The position numbers and the translations under genes are program-made. A stretch of DNA of 64,000 nucleotides. Source: Gnetum montanum (Eukaryota; Streptophyta; Gnetopsida; Gnetales; Gnetaceae). The notes beneath the pieces are model-generated. The model made no database searches. It was given only the letters and a program-made list of their open reading frames with translations, and was not told the DNA's origin. Of this stretch, positions 23,084-34,531 are shown in pieces (positions within the stretch are counted from its first letter, which is position 1; each line of letters opens with the position of its first letter). The stretch spans positions 1,179,420 through 1,243,419 of the forward strand of contig MNCI01003975.1 in assembly GCA_015680685.1 (NCBI GenBank). Reading direction: 5' to 3'.

Positions 23084-23989
23084 GCTTATAGGTTTAATCA
23101 TTATCAAGGATTCTGTATGTTTTTAGATTTATTTTATAGATTTAGAACTTTTAAAAAGGTATGCACTATTTTCATTTCCATTTTCTTTTATTAATACCTT
23201 TAGAAATGATTTCTTTTAATTATTTCTCTTGTAAGAAAAAAAATTAAAAATAAGGAAAAGATACAATCACAAGAATCAACCCCCATAATTTCCAAAACTA
23301 AACAAAGTGTCAAAAAATTTGCAATTAAGGTATTAATTATAAGGGTAATTAAATCAACTTGCAAGGTCTTAGAATTAGTTACCCATGAATATTCTAAGGA
23401 ATAGTGTGTTTGTTAAATAAAACTAACTAAGCAACCTAAAAATCCAACACAAATTCAGCCTCCTAGAAATACCACTAGTTATTATAAACATACCTAAACC
23501 AATTTGAAACAAGATCAAGAAAAACAAGGATAGCCTAGTTCTATCCCCTTAACCTCTATTAAGGAGCAATGTAGTAATAAGGAGAGAGATCCAACAGAAC
23601 TCCTTCAAGAAAGGGAAAGGACACAATTTAAATCTTCTACATCTTTCAACCCTATTTTTTAAATCCTAACTATTACAATGTAGACTATGAGTTTAAACAT
23701 GGTGATAGGTTCTCAGAATTTAACTTTCAGTCAAATATTATGTGATCATAATTGGAGGAATCACTCAACTAGTGAATACATTAAATCTGCAAATTTCCAT
23801 CACATCAGTAACCTCTATTTCCATACCAAGTCCAATTATAACTCCAACAGTGACTACTACTTTCACAATTGGTTCTTCTTTATATCATACACTTCCTCTA
23901 CTTTCATTTGGCTAAATTTCTTTTTCCTTTGGTTGTATAGGCTCTAGTATTCTAGTTGGATAGACCTACCAAGGTCAAACTCTTGGGGA

Positions 23990-25310
23990 CTTATTAAACC
24001 AAAAAAACATCAATAATACCTCAAGGACCCTTATTGTTTCCCCAAGGTAGAGACATAGAAATAAAAAACATTCATTTACAAGCTATTTTTTGGGAAACTA
24101 ATGATGAAGATCTAGTCACTCATACAAGGAAATTTGAACACTTGCAATGTTGGCACCTCAAAGTGGAGATAGAACTAAGATTACCTTTAAATCAACCTTG
24201 GAAGATAAAAATGATTTTTGGCTACAAACCCTTAGGACACAAATTAGTTCATGGGATGAACTCAAGGCTACCTTTCTCAAAAGGTTTCTTTCCAATGACA
24301 GGTTGCACTCATTAAGGAAGCAACTAATAAGTTTCATGCAACAAGAAGATGAGGATTATGAGAGTACTTTTGATAGGTTCAAAGGATTGTGCTTTAAAAA
24401 ACACCAACCATGGATTTCTAGTCCATCAACTTATCCAAATTCTTGTAGAAGGCCTACTATCATATTGTAGGTAAAATGTTGACTTTGCATGAGATGGAAA
24501 TATATTGAATGTAATATTGGAGGATGGCTAGATAATAATAGATTCATCCTACTATCATATTGTAGGTAAAATGTTGACTTTGCATGTGATGGAAATATAT
24601 TGAATGTAATATTGGAGGATGGCTAGATAATAATAGATTCATTATTTGATCAAAGTAAGAGATGGCCAAAACCCAACATCATGCAATACATGACTCAACA
24701 AACTAAAAAATTAAATAAAAAAGTGGATGAGTTGACACATTTAATGAAGAAACAGGCCCATCTAGTGTAAAGTGAAGTATGTAACCTTTGTGGTCACCAA
24801 CATAATGATTACACCACTTGTCTAGCCTTAGCATTTTATCATGAGAAAGTACAAGAATCTGTGAAGGCTTTTCAATAATATAGAAGCCAATCAATAGTAA
24901 AATTCCAACAAAGACCACCTTTCCAACAACAATACTCTCAAAAAAATTACAAATCTTTTAAAAGCCCAACTAGTGAAAACCTGGAAAAACTCACTCAAAG
25001 TCATACTTCCTTCATTGAAGAAAGTAGGCAATTCATGAATGAAATAAGAAGATAATTTCAAGATCTAACAAAGAATGAATTACCTTTTCTACTTGAGCCA
25101 AATCCCACATTCCAAAGGAAGTGTAAGAAACAATTGGATTCTATCACCACTAGGAGTGGAAAAATTATTAAGCCTATACCTCAAAAGAAGATCATCTTTT
25201 AAGAAGTTGAGACACAAGAAAAGGATTAGCCACATGTAATGAATAAGAAGGGAACTAATCAACCAATAGGGGAAGAAGAACAACCATTAACCTCTTTTCC
25301 TTTACTAGGA
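23990..25310 (+). pseudogene. gag: Athila-like gag
   Basis: Frame-shifting + strand reading. 24034 on gives LPQGRDIEIKNIHLQAIFWE; 24230-24400 gives TQISSWDELKATFLKRF and QEDEDYESTFDRFKGLC, the core of Athila-type gag (I..W..L...FL.RFF; Q...ES..E...RFK). Around 24780 CNLCGHQHNDYTTCLAL is a variant zinc knuckle. The C-terminal part near 25130 holds LDSITTRSGK, equivalent to the LRSGK motif before protease in Athila. A 95-bp tandem duplication at 24453-24642 breaks the frame. Role: particle protein. Confidence 0.8.
24453..24642 (+). repeat. 95-bp tandem duplication in Athila gag
   Basis: Two adjacent copies starting CCTACTATCATATTGTAGG at 24453 and 24548 with a single visible mismatch. The near identity shows that it is much younger than the element. 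Confidence 0.9.
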
Positions 25311-25539
25311 AAATAGTTTTACCTCCTTTCCCTAAAAGAGTGCAAGAGGAATTTACAACCAAAGCACATATAGAAAAAATGTTTAACGAGTTATATTTGC
25401 ATATTCCTCTTGAACAAGCTATAAAAGAAACACCTATTTATGGTAAATACTTGAGGGAATTTTGCATAAAAAGGAGAAAAGAAAAAATTCCTAGAAAATT
25501 TTATTTAGTTGATAATTTGTCTTAACTTATAGAAGCTAA

Positions 25540-25870
25540 GAAGTCCCAAAATCCTAAGATCTAGGGGTTCCCTCAATTCCAATTAAGATAAATGGAAAAA
25601 GTATTGATAATGCCTTATTGGATCTAGGAGCTAGCATTAATATTATGCCACTTGAAATGGCTAGGTCACTTGATTTAGAGGATATAAGGAAAGTGAATAT
25701 GATAATATCTTTAAATGATGGCACCAATGCAAACCCATAGAGTGGGGGAAGATTTAATAGTGGAGGTTGAAAGAGGAAAATACCTAGTTGATTTTTTTGT
25801 GTTAGAAGTGAAATATCTATATTTTTTCCCATCATATTAGGTATACCTTGATTGGTAACAACTCATGTAG
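25540..25870 (+). pseudogene. Athila-like aspartic protease
   Basis: The protease matures the polyprotein. The segment KINGKSIDNALLDLGASINI with MPLEMA (about 25584-25665) carries the active-site region; Athila proteases read D-L-G-A here rather than D-T-G-S, so the Asp at about 25621 is kept. A downstream FFPIILGIP piece corresponds to the ILGRP flap region. Frameshifts follow. Confidence 0.75.
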
Positions 25871-26079
25871 TAATTAATTATAGATTAGGGAACCTCTAAT
25901 TATATTTTTTCAATCTTACTTTCATGATTAATATACATGATAGATCAAAGGATGACCGATCGATTCAAGATATAAAAGAAGCAAGAATGCTCTATATAAT
26001 ATCCACATCAACAATGACACAAGATAGGGAAACATTAGTATTAAACAATTTTAATGAAGGATCCTTAGAACTCTCCACA

Positions 26080-27213
26080 AAAGAACAATAATATCTTGAT
26101 TAAATTTTGAATCTGGGATTAAGAAATATTAGAGAAATAATTCAACCACCAAATAATGAGCACAAAGTGAGATTATTAGAAGTTTTACAAAGAAATTCTA
26201 AGACATTTGCATGGATTTATGAGGACCTCCATCAAGGAATTTCATCCAACATATGTTAATATCACATATATCTAGAAGATAATGTGAAATTAGTCAGAAT
26301 TCTTCCTAGAAGAATTAATCTAGCCCTACAAATTTATTAAAGATGAAGTCCCAAAGCTTTGGAAGGAATGGATTATTTATCCCATAGCCAATAGTGATTG
26401 GGTAAGTCCTATCACTATAGTTCCTAAAAAGGGAGGAAAATGGTGAGTTTGTCTACACTATAGGAAACTTAATCAAAAAAGAAAGAAAGATCATTTCTCC
26501 CTACCTTACATAGACCTAATTTTGGAGAAATTAGAAGGGAATGAGTATTATTGCATTTTGGATGGGTTTAGTGGTTACCAGCAAGTAGTCATTGCACTAG
26601 AAGATTAGCATAAAATAAGCTTTACATGTCCATATGGAACGTTTACTTACCATTGGATGCCTTTTGGCCTTTGTAATGCACTTGCTACCATCCAAAGAAC
26701 CATGATATCATTAATTTTTGATATGTTAGAATAATATGTAGAAGTATTCATGGATGATTTTTCATTTTACAAGGATACTTATGAAGAAAAATTACAACAC
26801 TTAGAATGTTTTTTAGATAGATGCATTGATAAAAATTTAAAATTAATTTGGAAAAAGAATAATTTAATGATCCTAAGTAGTGTAGATTTAGGACATGCAA
26901 TTTCCAAAGAAAGAATAAGAATGGATGAGGAGAAAGTAAAAGTCATCTCTACACTCCCAACTCCAACAAACTTAAAGACTCCTCAATCCTCTCTAGGACA
27001 TTATAGATGATTTATTAAATATTTCTAAAAAATATTTCTTGTTGCTCATCCTTAGCTACACATCACCTAAGCCACTTTACATGGTCTTAAAAAAAGGATG
27101 TTTCTTTTACATGGATAGATGATTGTCAAGATGCATTTTCTAACCTAAAGAAAAGAGTAACTACTGCCTCTGTACTTAATGCATCTAATTGGGATTTTCC
27201 AATTAGCCTTCAA
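26080..27213 (+). pseudogene. Athila-like reverse transcriptase
   Basis: Visible RT blocks on +: SDWVSPITIVPKKGGKW (26393-26443), HYRKLNQKRKKDHFSLPYID (26456-26515), LDGFSGYQQVVIA (26561-26600), CPYGTFTYHWMPFGLCNA (26629-26683) and the catalytic FMDDFSFY (26748-26771), the FMDD form usual in Athila. The open stretch 26750-27010 covers the thumb (SVDLGHAISKERIRMDEEKV). Stops interrupt. RNase H is nearly absent: after NWDFPI at about 27190-27208 the reading jumps straight into integrase. Confidence 0.85.
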
Positions 27214-28262
27214 TGTTTAAAGATGCTCATAAATATGTTCAAAAATGTGATAAATGTCAAATAATAGGGGCAATAAACAAAAGAAAAGAAATTTCACTCA
27301 ATCTAATTTTAATAAAATAACCATTTGATGTATGGGGTATATACTTTTTAGGATCATTTCTACCATGTAATGGATGTCAATACATACTAGTCTACATAGA
27401 CTATGTCACTAAGTGGGTAGAAGCTAAAGCCACCCCAACAAATGATGTTAAAGTAGTTGTAGCTTTTCTTAGGAAAAATATTCTAACACAATTTGGAACT
27501 CCAGAAGCAATGATAAGCAATTAAGAAACCCATTTGGTAAATTGAACAATGGAAAATTTCCTTAAGTCATATGGAATTCAACATAAGATAGCTATTGCCT
27601 ATCCTCATCAAACAAATAGTCAAGTAGAAAATGCAAATAGAATCATTCTAAAGACATTAACAAAAACCATATGTGCTAAGAAGAGAGATTGGTCTAAAAA
27701 ATTACAAGACACACTTTAGGCTTATAGGATCACATATAAACCAAGTTTAGGCTATTCACCTTATCAATTACTTTATGGAAAACAATATTTATTGCCTATA
27801 AAAATCAAATACCAATCTTTATGATTAGCAAAATAATTAAATTTTGATGAAAAAACAAATCATGACTTTAGAATGACTCAAATACATGAACTTGATGAAA
27901 TATGGCTACACACACTTAATAAGCAAAACATCATATAGAAAAATATGAAGAGTTTTCATGATAAGAATATATTTAAGAAACAGTTTTTAATAGGTGACAA
28001 ATTCCTTTTATATATCATGAGACTACATAAATTTCCAAGGAAGCGAACAACTCGATGGAAAGGTCCTCATCTAGTATTACAACCCCATAATAATGGAAGT
28101 GTTTTTATTACACCTATTAATGCTTTATCTACTATATTTTTGGTTAGCCAAAAAATTAAACAATATCATCAACATCAAATCAAGGAATCAAGAGACAATA
28201 CATTATTAGAGTTAGGTATACCAACTTATCCTGAGGACGATGGAGGAAATGAAAAGACTTAA
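27214..28262 (+). pseudogene. Athila-like integrase
   Basis: The integrase inserts element DNA into the genome. It begins in the CDKCQ end of the zinc-binding domain (27246-27262). The core has DVWGIYFLGSF, where the first catalytic Asp is Tyr, and AMISN followed by a stop, where the second Asp is Asn; the Glu of the third site remains (NSQVENAN). The C-terminal part (27945-28262: FLIGDKFLLYIMRLHKFP, RWKGPHLVL) matches the Athila C-terminus. The start of the domain was removed with RNase H. Confidence 0.85.
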
Positions 28263-30990
28263 TTAGAAGTACAGGCCATGGGTAGTAACCTTCAACAAAC
28301 ACCTTATTTAATACTGTAATATAACAAATGAAGTATCTTAGTCTACAAATTTTGCCTTAAAAAATATAGATGATAATAGTAAATTCTATTGTTAGTTGGG
28401 ACTTTAAAGAATGCTTTAGCATCATGTTTGGAAAGTGAGGGAGAAGGACAACTCCCCCTCCCTTGAGAAAGTTCAATTTAAAACTAAAATTCATCTAAGG
28501 GTAAGCCTTGGACTAATAAAAAAATAAACTATGTAAACTAACTCTTTTGTTTTTCTTTACAATATTCTTTAAGTTTTCTAAGTTCCATGAATCATAGGAA
28601 CAATAACCAAGTTTAGTTATTGATCATCAATGAATGGTTCTATTAATTATTCTCTTGGATAAGTTAATAAGGTGGAAAGGATGTGTCTTATTGGGACTAG
28701 CAATAAAGGTAATACCAGCATGCTAAACTTTATAAGCATCCATGTAAGAAATCCACTAAGTCGATCCCAGAATAACTTTGGCTTCCATAAGAACCTTAAG
28801 ATTGAAGAAGGTCTTGTTATTTACTTCCAATAAATAAATAGAAAAAAAAAGTTAGGAAAGAAATGAAGAATTTATTCATGTGAGAAAAGGATCCCACAAG
28901 AACTTTCAATCATGAGTAGGGCCACACTCCCACAAGAACCTTACAATTGAAGCAATGCTAAGGCTCACAATTTTTAGCATCCATCAAGAACCTCCTTCCA
29001 TAAGCAAAGTGTCTATGGGTGGAGTAATAATTCCTTATACTTATTCTCTATTCCATCATCTTTCAACTAGGGTATGACACTAAACAAGGTGAATTGACTT
29101 ATCTTAAAAGGTAATTTACTACTTCATTTTTGATCATTTACCTTACTTGGTTTGTTTTGTCCCTTGATTTATGTTACTTCACACTATAAAAAATATTGTT
29201 TACTCCTCTTTTTCTTCTATCTTTTTGATCATATCCCTTCTAATTTTTATTGAGCTACCATTTATTATGTCTACTAGTACTTTAAGATCTAGGGTCTTCC
29301 ATTTGTTTCCCATTATGCCCTCCATAGATGTTACTGGTCAAGATCCCTATTGTGGTGGAGAATTATGGACACTAATGTTTGTAAGGCCCAAGTCTACCAA
29401 TATTCCATACAAATTGAATGATATATAAAATCCATGGCTTTTTTTTTGGTATATCCTCTTGGCTAGCCACATTTACATTTACTCCATAGCTATTTAACTA
29501 ATTAAGCTAGGTATGGGACTTATCCTAGTTTAATTAGGAGGGGATAATAAACTTTAAATGGATAAAATAGTAGGGTATAACCAACATGGAAGTTAATCCA
29601 AGAGCAAGTTAGGAAATGAAATTTCTGCAAGAAATTTATCTTGAATCCTTAAAAGATAGGAAAGGTAAAGATCTTGAGATTGTAAGACATTCTTGCACCA
29701 AATGAAGCAAATCTTATGAGGAGATTTTAGCCAAATTAATCCTAGGAAGGGCCTTCCTAATAGAGTTATATGTGTATTTCTACCCTAATAATAAAAATAA
29801 ATTATGAGTAAAAAAGGAATAAAATTTTTTATATTATTAAGTAAACAAATTTACTACTTTACCTTCAATTTGTATTGCATTGCACAATGTAAGGTAATTA
29901 TTACAAATCATTTCATCAAAGGACATCAAGGAGTCGATGTCCATCAATATTACTGGTAGAAATCCAACTTTTCAAAATCAACAATATTGAGAGACATCAC
30001 AAGTTCAATGTCTTGTTAAAAGAAAACTCACTGTATATCAATTCTAGTGACATGAATCAATATGATGTGAAGCACAATTCAGGTTATCTATATAATTATC
30101 AATTTAAATTGAAGTGTTAAAGAACATAGATATTGATTCATATCAATTTAATCAATATGTTTTGGTAAGAAACAAATTCGCCTAAAACTCTTGTGTCTAA
30201 GCAATGCAGCTGCAATGGTCATCAATATGTTGTTTAGCCATATTGAGTAATATCAATCTCAACAATGAAGATTGATAAGATTGAAACTTTTCCAAATGTC
30301 CCACATGCTATCAACATGGCCACTATGAAAATCAATATATCATAAGCCTATGCACTTTGTATATTGATTAATATCAATGCAATGATCAAGTTTGATCCAA
30401 TTTGTATCGATCCAAAGTGATGTCATGGTAAAAATCGATATCTTTAAAATACAAAAAAATAAAATGCAACAGTAAGATGATGGTTTTTTATAAAGCCACC
30501 ACCTTGCAAAGGGTTAATCATTATTCCCAAATCCCCATGGTAGGATTAGGACCTCCAATTTCTTTCTTCATAGCTAATTCAAGTAACACCTCCTTAGCTT
30601 GAGGAATCACAACCAAGAGTGAGGTCTCCATATGCAACCCCTCATTGTTCATTCACCTAGGTAAGCATCACTTACCAATCTCAATAGATTTTTATGATTG
30701 AGAATGGAAAAATAATTTTATTTTTTCCTTTTCCACAACCTCCTACCCTAGTATAAATAGCCAAGTCTTCCACTATAGAACAAAAAGCAAGGTAAGCATG
30801 GGGATTACCAAAGAAATTACTGATAACTTTCATATGTTTAATTTTTATGTTGTATGACAAGCACTTAGAAGTGACTGCCTAAAATCACTCATTAGCACCA
30901 TTAGGCTAGCTATTTCAAGTGGTTTGACTACACAAATGTTGCTATATGATAAAAACTAGAGATAATGGGGTGTGGGATCTTTATCTAATC
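28263..30990 (+). other. Athila-like element, region after integrase
   Basis: Non-coding or unrecognisable. A small open frame at 29171-29428 starts with a hydrophobic segment (SIFLIISLLIFIELPFIM), which could be a remnant of the transmembrane part sometimes found in Athila env-like ORFs, but this is weak. From 29930 to 30450 runs a degenerate array. Confidence 0.4.
29930..30450 (+). repeat. Degenerate array of ATCAATAT words
   Basis: CATCAATAT/AATCAATAT recurs at about 29942, 30055, 30149, 30219, 30331 and 30369 with shared neighbours (GACATCA, ATTGAT). Spacing varies from 38 to 113 bp, so it is an eroded tandem array or a motif-rich spacer. Confidence 0.45.
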
Positions 30991-31880
30991 TCCCATTGAC
31001 TAGTTTACTCAAGAAGATGTCCTAGAATTCTACGAGAACCTCAAGCCACACCTGGGGAGTCCTCCTAGGTACTATTTGGTTTCTTTAATGAGAAAGATGT
31101 GTGTGAAGGTCATGGCCACATAACTCCAAAAGTGGTTCAGATTGATGGCCAAGGGAAATAACATTTTCCAACCTAAGGCTAGCACAAAAGACAAGTATGA
31201 CTTTTTTCATCAATTTATTGATGAATCAAACTTTGGAAGGCTATAGACTCAAGGTTTAAATTTTGTAAACCTTTGGCTAGAGCACTATGTGATGGTATAG
31301 ATGATCATCATGAACATCTTACCATCCATGCATACAACCTAGGTTTTGAGTCTTGCACTTCAAGTGATGAAGGCCTTGAAGTTTGGGGAGGAAGTAAATT
31401 TTGCATACCTTATGATCAATTATCTTATTTATCATTACAATTATGATTCATTTAGGCTTTGCTTTCCATTCCTCATTTCAGCCATTCTTTGAAATTCTAG
31501 AATATTAGAACCTTAAATGAGCATGAAGGTGAATTGTATAGTCCTCAAAAAGGATATCTACATCTATTCTATAAAGATCTACACAAAATTTGGTCGATTC
31601 ATTAAAGAATTGAATAATACAAGCTCTTCATTGGCACTTAAGGTCTATGAATTTTGGAAATTTAGGTAGAAGGTCTACAACTAGCTTCAAGAGGTCAAAT
31701 CCACCCAAAGGGAGATTTTGTCAATGCTGGAGATAGTTAGCTCAACACTAATCATCATGGATAAAAGGATGGTGGACATTGAAGAACATGTCCACCCTCA
31801 AATTAGGTATGATGATGAAGGAGTAGAGCCTTCTCATTTTGAAGAAGATATGGAGGTGGAGGAAGGATCAGAGGATTGAT
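30991..31880 (+). pseudogene. Athila env-like ORF remnant
   Basis: Athila elements carry a third ORF between integrase and 3' LTR. Here + reading gives FYENLKPHLGSPPRYYLVSL (31029-31088), LMAKGNNIFQPKASTKDKYD (31144-31203) and, at the end, a charged helical region (STQREILSMLEIV, KRMVDIEEHVHP) with the acidic end EEDMEVEEGSED before a stop at about 31878. Stops occur within. Position and style fit; a specific domain was not recognised. Confidence 0.5.
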
Positions 31881-32231
31881 CCTTACCTTAATTTTCATTT
31901 TGTTTTTTTTTTGTTTATTTGCATGGCTATCCAGCCATTATGGATACATAGAAAATTAAATTTTTTTTAAACTAGAAAGATGATAGAGGATTAAATGATT
32001 AATGTTTCTTTTTGCTTTTCAATATACATATATATAATTCAATTATAATATGCTATAGTTTTATTTTTTTGGAAAACAAGATATAAATTTGAATGTGATG
32101 TTGATATTGTATATTGACTATTGGTTTAACTATTTTTGCTAGCCACTTTGTTAGTTGTGTTATGAAGGTTAAAAATTAGAGATATTAAGAAATCTAATCA
32201 TTTTACCACCTCAGTTGGCTAGGCATTGGTC

Positions 32232-32250
32232 AAAGGCTAGTAGGGGATTG
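32232..32250 (+). promoter_or_regulatory. Polypurine tract of the Athila-like element
   Basis: AAAGGCTAGTAGGGGATTG directly precedes the 3' LTR start TGATGAACC. It primes plus-strand synthesis. Confidence 0.55.
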
Positions 32251-32540
32251 TGATGAACCATTAATTGTTCTAATTTTAGCTCATTAAAAGCTTAAATTTT
32301 TAAATTTTTTTTACTATTTTACCTCATCTTTACCTCATCGAAATACATCAATTTTTGTTATGACTATCAATAAGTACTAGTTCTCTTATTGAGTCTCTAT
32401 TATCATAGGTCATTGTAGGACTAGTGGAAATCAATCCTAATTATATCAATTTTTGTATTTTTCATAATAAGAATTGATAACTTTCAATTACAAGAGCAAG
32501 TACCTCACTAAAGAATCAAGATATTAATCTACATCACTAT
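32251..32540 (+). mobile_element. Truncated 3' LTR of the Athila-like element
   Basis: Matches 22134-22420 (for instance TTTACCTCATCGAA, TACATCAATTTTTGT, CATAGGTCATT), then similarity stops and gag of Y resumes. About 640 bp of this LTR are missing. Confidence 0.75.
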
Positions 32541-33930
32541 AGCCACATTCATCATCCATGACAAGCCTTAAATTTTGAGGAAACCATTTGTGGTTTGGGT
32601 AACTCCTCATAACGAACAGACTTCTATGAGTTTAAGAATTTCATTTGTTATAAGCATATCACCACCTATGGCTTCTAAATAACCTTTTGTCATTATAGTG
32701 CTCCATCCCTCTACTAGTAAACCTACATCTTAAGTTGATCAACATCCTCCTATAGTGGCCAATGCTTCAACCTCTTCTCAACCAAAAAACAAAAAATCAT
32801 CCCTGAAAAAACACAAGAAGCTATCTCCTAAGCCTAAGGCTAAGGATACTAATCAACCAAAAGTCTAGAAGGAAGTAGGTTCATCGAAGCCTACCTCAAT
32901 TTCAGTCATACCCATGGACTTCAACACTCAAACTACATCAACTAGCCAACCTAGGAAAAATAATCAAAAATAAGGAAAGGGAAAGGGGCAAAAACAATAA
33001 ACGTTAAAACACAATGTTAAAATTCTAGGTAGAATGGAGGAGGTCAAACTCAATTAAATTGATAAGGCATCCAACAATGATAAAGACTTCCTCACTACCA
33101 TGGAGTAGGTTAAACTCTTGTTAAAATAAAAAAAATTACCTCTTTAAGCTTGTACAACTTGGTTATGACCTCTCCTACCCACCATAAAGCCTTGGTTAAG
33201 ATGTTGAGTTTTATTCCTATTAGTCAGAACATCCCAGCTAATGAAGAATCTATTCACGCAGTGATAGTACCACCATCACCCAAGGAAGAACTAAATCCAA
33301 CCATCTTCACATTTTATGATAGCAAGGTAAAAATCAATCGTCAAAATGATGAGGTATTGAGAGCTTCCCTCTTCATAACAATTAGATTTGGCCAGTACAA
33401 TGTACACCGAGTACATGTTGATAATGAAAGAGCTACAAATGTAATCCCCTTTCCTAGCATAAAACACATAGGCTTGGTTGAACATATCCAGAACACATCT
33501 ACCTCTACACTTAAATTATTTAACAGGTTAAGAGATCACAAGTAGTGGTGAGAGAATCAATTTTATTGGACTTCATGACATGGAACAATTCTCCAAGTCT
33601 ACTAATTTCCTAGTTGTAGAAGAAATACTAGGCTTTACTCTAATCTTAGGAAGATCTTGATTGACTAAGTTGTGAGTAGTTTCTTCCTTGATCCATCAAG
33701 GAATTCATCTACCTTGCAAGGAAGGTAAAGTCATAATCCACAAAGACAAGGTAGCCTTATTTATCAACACTATTGACTTTGAGTGGGGGTCTAAAGGTGG
33801 TGTTTCAAGAGGAAAATCCTCTAGTCAAAAATGAAAGTAGTAACCACAACAACACCAAGCAAACCAAAGCCAATAACATTGGGACCACAAACAAACCTTG
33901 GGAAGAACTCCCATTCAATATTTGTAAGCA
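32541..33930 (+). pseudogene. Element Y end of gag and protease
   Basis: After the Athila element, + reading gives a Lys/Pro-rich gag tail (KHKKLSPKPKAKDTNQPKV near 32815), a shared TLKHNVKIL segment at about 33005, then the open frame 33150-33545 (NIPANEESIHAVIVP, ITIRFGQYNVHRVHVD) matching BIG 50637-50930. In the protease site D-E-G-A of BIG is replaced here by VDNERATNVIPF, so the Gly is lost. Past a frameshift, FLVVEEILGFTLILGRS (33608-33658) and HQGIHLPCKEGKVIIHKDK align with BIG. WEELPF near 33900 is followed by TTTGTAAGCAAG, a good splice donor in the sense direction. Confidence 0.8.
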
Positions 33931-34531
33931 AGAAAAATAGGGAATATAAAATTATACAGCAGAAACCTTATAGATTTCCTAATCTGTCAAAGATTAGGAA
34001 GTAGCTACATCAATAATGTATTACCTTTTCTTCATTTTATACATGGTCTGTTCATTTAATTAGTAGCCTTATTTTCAGTTTCTATTTACATGTTTACATT
34101 TTACTTTACCACATTTTCTTTATTACATCATGTTTGTCAGTTTTCTATATAGCCATACTTTACATATTTGCATTAATTTATAACTTATGTCTATTTTTTA
34201 TGTTTACATAAAATTAGAAAATGACATAAATGTAGAAAACATAAAATACATAAAAAAATGTTAAATCATAAGAAACCAAAAAAAACATTTAGAGCATAAA
34301 AATAAAAAATAAAAAATAGTGACCAATACCAATTTTAAACCAAACCAAAATAATAGCCAGTCACACTATGTGACAATAATAAAAAACAAATGTCCAATAG
34401 CCATTGTTGCATTGTGCAATAAATAACAAAAAAAGAATAATACAATCTCTATGACTATGATAGCCTAATGAAAATAGTCACAACAATATAACAAAAATAA
34501 CAAAATATAACAAGTCCATCAATGATCAAAA
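33931..34531. other. Spacer of element Y between protease and antisense gene
   Basis: AT-rich, no coding signal on either strand. Many A-rich runs at 34200-34320. The corresponding spacer of BIG (49656-50100) carries a tandem motif that is not recognisable here. Confidence 0.5.

Larger units (their letters stand above)
22134..32540 (+). mobile_element. Athila-like Ty3/gypsy element
   Basis: Direct repeats start TGATGAACC at 22134 and 32251 and are similar for about 290 bp. Between them lie a decayed Athila-type primer site, gag, protease, reverse transcriptase, integrase and an env-like remnant, in Athila order. The 3' LTR is cut short at about 32540, where gag of Y resumes. The bases before the 5' LTR are TGTCT; the 3' duplication was lost with the LTR end. 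Many stops; dead. Confidence 0.85.
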
